Below, one piece after another: positions 10,985 to 20,800 of a stretch of 64,000 nt of DNA. The stretch is from positions 20,130,358-20,194,357 of the forward strand of contig OY987244.1 in assembly GCA_963920765.1 (NCBI GenBank). Reading direction: 5' to 3'. Made by a program: the position numbers and the translations under genes. The stretch is from Ulota crispa (lineage: Eukaryota; Streptophyta; Bryopsida; Orthotrichales; Orthotrichaceae). How positions within the stretch are numbered: the stretch's first letter is position 1; each line of letters starts with the position of its first letter. Below the pieces are notes generated by a model. The model ran no database searches and was not told where the DNA came from. It worked only from the letters and a program-made list of their open reading frames with translations.

Positions 10985-12012
10985 AGAAAAAAGAAACCGA
11001 TACTCCCCCATAACTTTCATCGCATTGATTGGAATTGAATGATTCAAAGTTGAGTTTTCACATATATGTAAATTTGAAGAATCAATTCCAAAAAAAGTTA
11101 TTTAAAGAAAGAATGTGATTTTTAACCCCTAAATGCCCTAGCCCTAACTGAGCTCTTGGATTTTCCACAAAATTAAACAATCAATCAACCTTTTCATGAA
11201 TTCTATCAAATTTTTTTCAATTGTATCAGTACAAATTTAAACTAAACATGTTAGAGATTACATGAAAAAAGAAAACACAATAGTATCACTTGTAACTTGA
11301 AAGATTATAACATTTGAACATGAGGTTGTTAAAACTGCAAAAGTGACTTAAAGTCTTCTAATCCTCATTTCACATGTCAAATCTAAAAAGTTGGTTACCA
11401 AAAAAATTTGAGGTTTAAGGTCATTACATGTCTAACTCTAATCAATTTACAGTTTCAAAAATCTATTCCTACATTTTTTTTAATGGATTTCTAATGCAAA
11501 TTTTTCTCCAAGCTCTAGTGTATTTGAGGTTCATTTTCAATATCTTCCAACACTAGAAAACTCAAGATTGTAGTGAACACCCTTGTACAAAATCTTGAGT
11601 ACAAAAATCATCAACTTTCATTTTCAAAATCAAATTTTTGATGTTGAAGGTAGACTTCAAAACAAACTTATATTGAAAAAAAAATACTGAAAATAATGAT
11701 TTGATAAGGTTTTATTCATCTTCAAAGTTTTGTTGCCACCCAAATCTAGTCGCTTGGGCATTTAGGGGTTAAAGAAGTTTTTTGGGTTCCCCGAACTGCC
11801 CTATCTTCCCCTTGTTTTGATAAATTCTTGCATAACTTCTTTTTGGAATGTCAAGATGAAGAAAAATTTAGTTGCTCATATTGGCTTGTGAATTCCCCAC
11901 CTTCAATAAAAGTTTCACAAAATCACACAAAATAATTTAGCCATAGGTACATGGCCAAAATCCCATTTGTCCTCTTAGTGGACAACACTACAAAAATCAT
12001 GTTAGGGGTTAA
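10985..12012 (+). mobile_element. TTAA element, family A, partial, interrupted by a family B insertion
   Basis: The left part (TTTCATCGCATTGATTGG to 11121) and the right part (11773-12012) match the right half of the intact family A copy at 61814-62760: AGAAGTTTTTTGGG, then TCACAAAATCACACAAAATA, then CATAGGTACATGGCC, then a right end TTAGGGGTTAA at 12002-12012. The interruption is the TTAA-flanked element 11122-11772. The far left end of the copy is missing. Confidence 0.7.
11122..11772. mobile_element. TTAA element, family B, 651 bp, intact ends
   Basis: Starts TTAA-CCCCTAAATGCCCTAG and ends GGGCATTTAGGGG-TTAA, so the terminal inverted repeats are CCCCTAAATGCCC. It is inserted at a TTAA inside a family A copy. 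Unfilled versions of the same site occur at 17885-17888 and 19800-19803, in related copies reading TTTAAAGAAGTTTTT on the opposite strand. No coding sequence. A second, inverted copy is at 52236-52881. Confidence 0.8.
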
Positions 12013-12185
12013 AGATACTCAAATAATGTATTTTGACTTTGGTTTTTCCAAAAAAATGTTCATTAGTTAAACAAGAATTAATACATGAGAAAATCTTTTA
12101 AATCTAAAATTTGTAGTGTTTTACGTGTTTCTAAAAATAGACTACTTATCCATGATGGTGAATATTTTTGTGAAAAAAGTGCTCA

Positions 12186-13122
12186 TTAATGCCTAAAGGA
12201 TCAAGCCTTTTTTTCTTGCCAATATCACTGAAAACTGCCACTTCTAGGGGATGAGTAAGAAGGTAGATGTTTTTTTTGGGTGGAAATCCAATCATAGGAT
12301 CTTGCCTTAGACTAGAAGAGGTACTTGTGGGAAAAAAATAAGGTCATTCAAGATAGAGAGGGAAATATTTACATCTGAAGTGAAGGGAAAAAGGTTATTT
12401 TCCGTGCTATTTTTAAATTTTAGAAGCCTTTGACCATTGTTACATGAAAAAATTGCTCTACCCAAAGTTGGGCTTTTAATTTACCATGTAGGAGATCAAG
12501 TTAGGTATATGTGGGAGAATTTTCAAATCAATTGGAAATACATAACACATGGGAAAAAAATAGTAAGTAAAAAGAAGTAGAGAATGAGTTAAAACACTAA
12601 ATTGTTAAGAATCTAATTATTGAAAAACTAAAAATCCAATCCCTATGGTCATATTGTTTTTATAAACAATCTATGTCCTTTAGATTTTTTTTCTTTTCAA
12701 TATATTGAAATTTGAGTGAATTGTAGGACTTCAAAGTATACTTTTGAGTAGAGAATCCATGAGTGCCCGCACACAAATTCTCCTCATAACTTTCATGTCA
12801 TTGATTGAAATTGAATGATTCAAAGCTTTCCACTCATAAAAGAATCTAAAGAACTAATTTCAAATTTTATTTTAACAAAATATGAAAATTTAATGAAGTT
12901 TTTTGGGCTGCCTAAATTGCCCTTTATCATTGAGTTTCAACAAATTTTAGCATAACTTCCTAGTCAAATGTGAGAATGAAGAAAAAAGTAGATTCCCTTG
13001 TGGATCTTTGAATTCCCCATCTTCCATAAAATAATCAAAAAGTCGCACGAAGTAGTTTAGTCATAGGTACATGCCCGAAATCTCATTTGTTTTCCAAAGG
13101 GACAATGGTCCTTTAGAGTTTC
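12186..13122 (+). mobile_element. TTAA element, family A, about 0.94 kb, decayed right end
   Basis: Left end TTAA-TGCCTAAAGGATCAAG, right end GGTCCTTTAGAG-TTTC. Its left third matches 61818-62150 in order (ACTGCCACTTCTAGGGGATG, GGATCTTG, TAGAAGCCTTTGACC, AAGTTAGGTATATGTGGGAG) and its right third matches 62430-62760. It is non-coding and older than the 61814 copy, as judged from changes in the ends. Confidence 0.7.
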
Positions 13123-13197
13123 ATATATTTGATTTTATTATATCTCTTTGCTCTTGACAAAAATAATTGCATACTGCAAATTGTAGTGTAATTTGTA

Positions 13198-14120
13198 TTA
13201 CTCCCTAAAGGACCAAGCAAAGTTTTCACCAAATACTCTCCACAACTGCCATTTTTAGAGCATTAACTAGATTTGAATATAGAATTGTTTTTATGCATAT
13301 GTGACCATAGGATCTTGTAAAAGATTTTTTTTTAGAAGATGCAAAAAAAAAAATCAAACTTTTTCACTACGTGCCTTGGAAGATAGAATGGTTTGAATAT
13401 TCAAAAAAAATCTTGTGAAAATAAGGCAACTACCCTTCAAAAGGTAAAATTTTTAAGGAAAAAAGGACGTGTGGGTGGTACTTCTCTAAATTCATTATTC
13501 CACTTAAGTAAAATACATGTCAAAAAAGTTTCAAATCATTTGGAATTGTATAACATATGGAAAAAAATAGTAAGTAAAAGGAAGTAGAGATTGATTCAAA
13601 ACACTAAATTGTTAACAATTTAATTATGGAAATGAGAAATGCCAATCCCAACAATCAAAATGTTGCTATAAAAATTTCTACATCCTTTAGTTTTGTTTTT
13701 TTTCCAAAATAATGAAAATTGAGTAAAATAAAGGACTTCAAAGTTTATTTTAGAGTAGAGAATCCATAACTGCCCGCAAACAAAACTCCTCATAACTTTC
13801 ATCTTGTTGATCAAAATGGAATGATTCAAAGCTTCCTACATTCACATAAATCTCCTAAACCAATTTCAAAATTTTTGTTTTTGAAAAAAGTGATTTTTAA
13901 AAATCTGCCTAAGTTGCCCAATGAATGTAAAAAACAACATATTAAGCCATAACTTTTTACTCATAATTCCAAATGTCATGAAATGAGTGCATATGAAAGA
14001 TAAACCTTGCTCTCACATTCTATTAAAATTTCAGCCTTAAATATGAAAAACTCCAATCACAGGTACCTGCCCAAAATTGGTATGTTGCTAAAAAAGGGGG
14101 TTTGGTCCTTTAGGGGTTAT
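13198..14120 (+). mobile_element. TTAA element, family A relative, 0.92 kb
   Basis: Left end TTAC-TCCCTAAAGGACCAAG and right end TTGGTCCTTTAGGGG-TTAT are inverted copies of each other apart from one base at each outer edge. The internal sequence follows family A on the left but has a different right third. It lies only 75 bp from the preceding element. Confidence 0.65.
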
Positions 14121-15092
14121 ACGATTGCTTTGGCAGGTATATTAGAATAGATAATGCTTTTTTTTTAAAAAAAACTTTACAATTTAACAATACTTGTTGC
14201 AGTAGTGACTTCAAGTGTTTTACTTTGTTGAGTTTCTTTTTTTTTTACAAATCTCAATCAATGATTATAAATGTTTTTATATATGTTTTCATTTTTCATT
14301 TATTTGCAGCAAATATTGACACTTGCTATAAAATGTACAAAGAAACTTGATTTAACTCTTACATTATTTCTTACAATTTGCAGAGTTTTTTAACTTGAAT
14401 AAATCCACAGCTTCATAATTTTATTGGTATCAGACTTACTGAAATCTTTATTGTATTTAAACAAACTATTTCCAACTAATTGCAATAATTACTTAGTAGC
14501 ATTGTGTATTAAAAGAAAGATTATCCTTCTCCTTAATTTGAGGGTAACATTTTTGCAATAACTAAATCAGCTCTATCTCGAGTTTAAGAAGATTGAGTTG
14601 TGCTTTATTACTTGATGGCATTGAAGTTCTTTTTTATATTTACATATATTTGATTTTTTAATTACAATGAAATGTACATACTTTTCCCAATAAGAAAATT
14701 TACAAGTTGCATTGGATATACAAAACTTATATCCATGTTTTAAATCATTTAACGATTTTTTCCCTTTTTAGGTTATAATTGTCACATTATTCATATATAC
14801 TGATGTATTGTTAGAAGACATTTTTCAAATCAGTACAATTTTCTTTTTATCCACAGGTTTCCACGATTCTGACTTTTGTTCTAATCTTTTTGATAGATGG
14901 AAGTTGACGTAAACCGTTTTTTTCAAACCTTGTCTAAGCATCAAGTATTTGATTATGTTTTTTTCAAATCTCAACCTTTCAGAAAAGGCTAATGAGTAAA
15001 ATTAATTTCCTTTTTATTGATTATTTTATCTCCATAAAAAAATTCTTGCATTCTAAATGGTTAGTATGTCCCGAAATTTTAATAACCAGATT
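14121..15092. other. AT-rich spacer between TTAA elements
   Basis: Low-complexity AT-rich DNA with no TTAACCCC-type end, no coding signal and no clear repeat that I could pair. Confidence 0.4.
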
Positions 15093-16046
15093 TTAACTCC
15101 TAAAGGCTTTTGACTACATTTTCACCAAAACTGCTCTAAAATTGTCATTTTTAGTACAAATACCAAATTTTAGATAAAATTCATTTTTGGACATATCTAA
15201 TCTTATCATCTTGTAGGATACTAGTATCCAAAGATGCAGAAAGAATTTCAGAAATTTTTGCCAAGTAGATTATTAGATAATTGAGTTTGAATTGACAAAA
15301 AGCCATTTTTTGTCCCTACAAAGATCTGAGCAACTTCACTTCACAAAGTCATATTTGCTTCAATTTTTTTTCAAGATGGTTGTAATTTTTTGGATTCATT
15401 CTTCAAGGCAAGTTACATACACATTTTGAATATTTTCAAATCATTTGGAAATGTACAATACATGGGAAACTAATAGTAAATAAAAAGAAGAAGAGAATGA
15501 ATTAAACATTAAGTTTTTAAGAATTTAATTAAGAAAAATTAAAATTTCAATCTCAATGGTTATAATGTTGTAATAAACAATCACTGTCCTCTAGCTTCTT
15601 TTTGCTTTTCAAAATGTTGAAAATTGAGTAAACTATAAGATTGCAAAGTTTACTTTAGAGTAGAGAATCCATGCACTAGCTAGGGATATGCTTGCATGCA
15701 AACAAAATCTCTTGATAACTTTCACTACATTGATCAAAATGGAATGTTTCAAAGCTTCCCAAGTGTACATAAATCTAATGAACAAATTTCAAATTTTTTC
15801 TACCTTTTAAATGTAAATTTCAAAAAAAACAATTGAGTTGCCCGGGCTGCCCATCTAACAAAGAATACTACATATCATGCAATAACTTTTGAACCATGTG
15901 ATCAAAAGTCATGAAAATTGAAAGTTAATCCTCAGGAAAATCATATGTGAAAGTTTTAAAGGAAAAAATACCACAAATCCTTGTATAGTGAGCAGCCCAA
16001 AATTGCTATGTTGCCAAAAAACATTGTTTGAACCTTTAGGAGTTAA
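15093..16046 (+). mobile_element. TTAA element, family A relative, 954 bp, intact ends
   Basis: Starts TTAA-CTCCTAAAGG and ends CCTTTAGGAG-TTAA: a perfect 10-bp terminal inverted repeat with TTAA on both sides. The compensating change (CTCC/GGAG instead of CCCC/GGGG) at both ends suggests that this subfamily moved as a unit. The interior carries the TGGAAATGTACAATACATGG and TTTCACTACATTGATC landmarks of family A. Non-coding. Confidence 0.8.
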
Positions 16047-17468
16047 CATTTCTTTTCATCACTAATTTTATCATTTGATTGACATTTAAAAAATATACGG
16101 ATATAAAATGTAATCAGTAGAAACAAATTTGATTCCAGATTGTTGTTAGGTTTGATGTGTGCAAAGCATGTTAAATTATTGAACAATTATTTCCAAAGTA
16201 AGAAATTTAATAGGATTTCTATCAGAATAAGGATTCAAGTAAAGAAAGTAATCAAAGTTAATCATGTGCAAATTTCCCAAAATCATTTAGGCTTTGTTAT
16301 TTCTTCCAATTTTAACCTTTCAATTAAATAGAAGATTTTTCCACTAGTTGAATGTCTTCTTCTTAGCAACAATCAGATATAGCTTCATGATAACCAAATT
16401 ATTGTTTCTTTCAATTGACCCCTAAAGGACCATGCAGCCCACTTTGGGCTTTTGGGATTTTTTGGCAAGCATTTCTCAGGTAGATACAAAAGATAAGATT
16501 GTGAAAATAAAAGTGTATGTGCTCATATTGAAAAGCTTGCATACCTCCCAAAGAAAAGTGGAATTGAATAGTTATTACTTGAATTATGGTCCAAATGTGA
16601 TTTGGATGTCAACATGGGCATCCTCAAAAGGATTGAGAAACAAAGGGATTATGGAAGGGTGTTGTCCAAATAGTGTTCAAAAGCACTTTACAATGACTTG
16701 ATCAACAGGCAAAATTTGTAGTGAATTGTCCATGACTATGTAATAACTTATGTTTTTCTTTTTATGAAAAAAAAGAAAAGAAAAAACTTTGGCAGGTATT
16801 CCACATGATGTTCTAGGTTTACACCATATGGATTTTGTAATTGAGATTTTTTTCTATAAGAATCTCTTTTGTGAATTTTTCTTAGTGTAATTAATGACAA
16901 TTTGAACAAAGCAATTCCGGCTTCCGTTTTTTTTCCACTATGTTTTAAGCATTGGATGATTATAAAATTTGTGAGGCATTTAGCCAACTTCATGCTCTAC
17001 AAGAAATTCAAATTGCAAAAGAAGTTCATAAACCATAAGGTATCATTTTGAATGACCAAAAAACAATTTGACACCTAAGAGAAGCTTCAAAAAAAAGTTT
17101 TACCCCTAGTTTGAGTGTTACAATCTAAAGAAGCACACCCTCACAAAGTTTGAATTTCTGAGAGGATGGACATAAGCAAGTGACAAAATAGATCTTATTG
17201 TTAAATTACATTAAAAAATCAAAATTTTGATTTACTAATCATTTTATCGTGAGAGGTCAATTTTGAGCCACTTGACCATGTAAACACAAAATATCTTTAG
17301 AGTTATATAATCAGCAATAAGATTTGGACTAGAGTTTTGTTCTTTCTAGTTGTTTGTAACTAAATTGGACTTCTCACAACCCAAGAGTTTACAAGTTGGT
17401 ACAATTCTGTTGAAAGTAAGAAAATGTAATGGAATTTTTTGTATAAGTTAAGAATTCTAATAAAGAGA
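16047..17468. other. AT-rich spacer with one unpaired TTAA-element end
   Basis: At 16415 a left end reads TTGA-CCCCTAAAGGACCATG and is followed by CAGCCCACTTTGGGCTTTTG, but no matching right end was found before 17469, so this is a truncated copy. The rest is AT-rich. An 89-codon frame (16432-16701) starts inside the element end and has no recognised domain. Confidence 0.5.
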
Positions 17469-17653
17469 TTAACCCCTAAAGGATCAACTGTTTCCTAAGG
17501 GGACAGTTGGGATTTTGGGCACATGCTTACAACTATATTACTTTGTAGGCTTTCTAGAGACTTTTATAGAAGATGTGGAATTCAAAAACCTATGTGGGTA
17601 TCTAATTTTTTCTTCATTCCAACATTTATTGGAAAAGTTACAATTTTAATGCT
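17469..17653 (-). mobile_element. Terminal fragment of a family A TTAA element
   Basis: Begins TTAA-CCCCTAAAGGATCAACTG and matches the right-terminal ~185 bp of family A in reverse orientation (TTTGTAGGC, ATGTGGGTATCTAATTTTTT, TTCATTCCAACATTTATTGG). It is abutted by the complete element that starts at 17654, which may have inserted into it. Confidence 0.6.
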
Positions 17654-18590
17654 TTAACCCCTAAAGGCCTAAGTGTCCCCTCACGGGACAAATGGAACTT
17701 GGGCATGTACTTGTGACTAAACTAGTTTTTATAATTTTTTTGAAATTTTTGTGGATGGTGGGGAATTCAAAGATGTAAGTGCACATCCAATTTTTTTTTC
17801 ATTTCGACAATTATTGAAGAAGCTATGCATGAACTTCTAAACAATAGGGGAGGGCAAACAATCTAGGCAGCCTAAAAAACTTCTTTAAAAATTGTATTTT
17901 TTTATTAAAAAAACCTGAAATTGGTTCTTTTTATTATTATGTAAGTGGAAAGCTTTGAATCATTTGATTTTGATTGATGAGTGAGAAGTTTTAGTTTGCG
18001 GGTAGGTATTGGATTCCCAAATCTCCATTTCTTTTGCCCCTTATAAAATTTTGTGCTTTAATTTTTTTTTTAATTTTTTTTCCAAGTTGGAGTAGATTAA
18101 GATTCCTTGGTTATCACCATTTGAATCAAAGTACTTTAGATTTCTCAATTTTACATAAATCCTCCAATTTTGCTCAATGTATTTGCAAATTTCACGACCT
18201 TACGACACTGCAATATTCTACAAATTATGATCCACACCTCCAATTCATTTGAAAAATTCTCCCACACTTACCTAACTTGGTCTCCTACATGGGAAAAATA
18301 AACCTCAACTTTGCTTAGATCAACTTTTTTGATATAGGAGTGGTCAAAGGCTTTTGAAATTTTTGGGCAGCAGGGAAAAAAACTTATTTTTACACTTCAG
18401 ATGTCAATATCTCACTCCTCTACATCTAAAACAAGCTGATTTTTTTGCAAGTACCTCCCATAGTCTAGAACATGATCCTACAGTTGGATTTCCAAAACAA
18501 ATTTGTTTTCCTACTTTTCTACTCATTCCTCCAAAAGTGGCAGTTTTTAGTGATTTTTGCAAAAAAAGGGCTTGGGCCTTTAGGGGTTAA
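17654..18590 (-). mobile_element. TTAA element, family A, 937 bp, intact ends, reverse orientation
   Basis: Starts TTAA-CCCCTAAAGGCCTAAG and ends CTTGGGCCTTTAGGGG-TTAA. Its whole length is an inverted relative of the copy at 61814-62760: ACATGGGAAAAATAAACC, GGTCAAAGGCTTTTGAAAT and CTCATTCCTCCAAAAGTGGC are all the reverse complement of landmarks there. Non-coding. It contains one of the unfilled TTAA sites (17885-17888) that document insertions in sister copies. Confidence 0.8.
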
Positions 18591-18639
18591 TTGCCTTTCC
18601 CATGCATGGAACTCCATTTACATTTACTCCGTGAAGCAG

Positions 18640-18885
18640 AGTAAGGTAGGAGTAAGGTAGGAGGCGCATAAACAAGCCCATCTATAGGCTGAAATTGAAT
18701 TTTGGGAAGGTGAAACTTCTTGAAATATTTTTTAGTAAATTTTCCTTGAAAGACACAAGGAATTGGCATCTAACCCAAGTTGTTTCATTTTTTTGGGATT
18801 TTGTGGAATTAGTTATGAAATTTTGAAGTTGAAGTGGCATAGGGCTCTAAAATTGCCCACCTCCTTAAACATACACTAATTATAC
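18640..18885 (-). mobile_element. Copy of the TAAGGTAGGAGG repeat family
   Basis: Starts with a doubled GTAAGGTAGGAG and continues as the reverse complement of 5640-5877 (GGTGAAACTTCTTGAAATAT, CAAGGAATTGGCATCTAACC, AGGGCTCTAAAATTGCCCAC). Truncated relative to the left half of the 5529 copy. Confidence 0.55.
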
Positions 18886-19151
18886 ATTAGGGGTAGTCAA
18901 GGATCATGTTGCAATAAGGTAGACACACCCATTACCAACCGATCCCCAATTTTGCCCCTTACTTTTGAGGGTTTCACCACACACTGTTGCACCCATCGTG
19001 GAACATTGAACTCTACTTGCACAAGCAAATCCTACCACATGCCAGTTACTAAGCTAGTTTGGGAGGATTGGGATTGGGACCTAGAGGTGCTATTATAGGA
19101 ACATATCCAAGTAGTTTCAAGGTTAGTTTAGAATTGCTAATAGGACCCTAT

Positions 19152-19420
19152 CACTACAAGAATAAGGGTCATTTTTTACTAAGGATTTTGATTACAAAAA
19201 AGACTAACACGACTCAGAGTAAATGACCAGTCAGATGACCATATGTAGTCATAAATAATGTAATTAGTCATGAATGTAGTCATAAATAATTTAATTTATG
19301 ACTATAGGTAGTCATAGAATAAATTATTTGACTCACACTAGACTAGTCAAATACTCTGAGTCGTTGTACCGTTTTGGTAGTCAAAATCCTTAGTCAAAAA
19401 GAACCCTTTTTCTTGTAGTG
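19152..19420. mobile_element. CACTA-type MITE, 269 bp, with 3-bp TSD
   Basis: Starts CACTACAAGAA and ends TTCTTGTAGTG, the classic terminal inverted repeat of plant CACTA (En/Spm, CMC) elements. The 3-bp target duplication TAT is present on both sides (19149-19151 and 19421-19423). The arms are inverted copies nearly to the centre (GATTTTGA...TCAAAATC; CGACTCAGAGTA...TACTCTGAGTCG). No coding capacity, so transposition would need a transposase made elsewhere. Confidence 0.9.
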
Positions 19421-19569
19421 TATGAGCTGCAACTTTGCCTTTTAATATAAAATAATCTACAATACTTCTTTCCACAAAAATTACATTCCATGATAACTTG
19501 TAACTCTACAAAAAAAATTCTTAAATTTTCCTCAACCAAGACCTTGAGATACCCCAACCCTTAAACGGT

Positions 19570-20386
19570 TTAACTCCTAAAGGACCACTTGTCCCTACCG
19601 GGGACAAATGGGATTTCAAGCATGTCCTTGTGGCTAAATTACTTTGTGTAATTTTTTGAAACTTTTATGAAAGATGGGGAACTCAAAGATCTATGTGGGT
19701 CTAATTTTTTCCTCATTTTGACATTTATTGAAGAAGTCAAAAAAGAATTTATGAGAATTTTTATTTGGCGGGAAGCCTAAAAACTTCTTTAAAAATTGCA
19801 TTTTTTAAAATATAAAATTTGAGGTTAGTTCTTTAGACTTACATATATGTGGGAAGCTTTGAATCATTCAAAACTAATTAATGAGGTAAAAGTTATGAGA
19901 AGTTTTAGTCTGCGTATATGCATAGTTTTGAGATTTTCCACACCTACCCACAAACTAAAACTTCTCATAAATTTCATCTTAGCAATTAGAATTGAATGAT
20001 TCAAAGCTTCCCACATATACTTAAGTTTAAAGAACTAACCTCAAATTTTAATTTGAAAAAAAATTCAAATTTTAACCCCTAAAGGACCACGGAGATGATT
20101 TTTGTCCCCGCTCATACACACGGGGGTCCGTGTATTCATAGTGACCCCCCGGCGCTTAAGGGTTAAAGAAGTTTTTGGGCTGCCCTCCAAACAAAAAGTC
20201 TCATAAATTCATTTCTAACTTCTTCAATAAATATCGAAATGAGGAAAAAATTAGATGCCCTCACAGATTTTTGAATTCCCCATGTTCCATAAAAATTTCA
20301 AAAAATCACACAAAATAATTTAGCCATAGGTACATGCCCGAAATCCCATTTATCCTCGAGGAGGCACTTGGCCCTTTAGGGGTTAA
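19570..20386. mobile_element. TTAA fold-back element, 817 bp, two inverted family A ends
   Basis: The left arm (from TTAA-CTCCTAAAGGACCACTTG) and the right arm (ending GGCCCTTTAGGGG-TTAA) are inverted copies of the same ~370-bp family A end, including CTAAATTACTTTGTG / inverse and TTTATTGAAGAAGT / inverse, joined by a short centre near 19920-19960. The right arm carries the 87-bp insertion 20076-20162. The left arm keeps the unfilled site at 19800-19803. Confidence 0.75.
20072..20166. mobile_element. Very short TTAA insertion, 87 bp plus TTAA duplication
   Basis: CCCCTAAAGGACCACGG at the left and CCGGCGCTTAAGGG at the right form imperfect inverted ends, flanked by TTAA at 20072-20075 and 20163-20166. 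Removing one TTAA and the 87 bp restores the ACTTCTTTAAAAATT-type sequence seen in the other arm of the same fold-back. The core is GC-rich (CACACGGGGGTCCGTG hairpin), unlike the AT-rich host repeat. Confidence 0.75.
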
Positions 20387-20800
20387 ACAGTCGGGTATGG
20401 GTATGTCTACCTTACCATCACTTACCCAGAAAATAAAGTCCTTGCTTCGCTTGAAACTTGAAAGGGAATTGGGCTATCAATAAAACAAAAATAAAGAAAA
20501 CACTAATATGAGCCCACGCTAAATACAGTCGAAGACAATCAATTAGGGTTTGGACACTCGCGATCCCCCTTCAGCCAAAGCCATCGAGGCTTTCACGGCC
20601 ATTTTCATTTCACCTCCGTCCCGGACCACGCATCGCGTGGGTCGCACTCTTCCTCCACCGTCACCGTGTCTTACATTTCCACTAGTAATTTTGTTTTGCT
20701 CCTGTGGAAGGGTTTGAATAGCTCCGGAGGATTTTGGTGGTTATTGCGCGAAGATCGATCGATTTCTGTCGATACAACCTAGTTTCAAAGATATAGAGCA
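20387..20800 (+). promoter_or_regulatory. Promoter and 5' leader of the proteasome beta-5 gene
   Basis: Sequence composition changes from AT-rich repeat to mixed GC after about 20560. It contains AATTAGGGTTTGG near 20540, resembling a telo-box (AAACCCTA) as found upstream of many plant housekeeping genes, and leads into the ATG at 20801. The transcription start cannot be placed. Confidence 0.4.
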
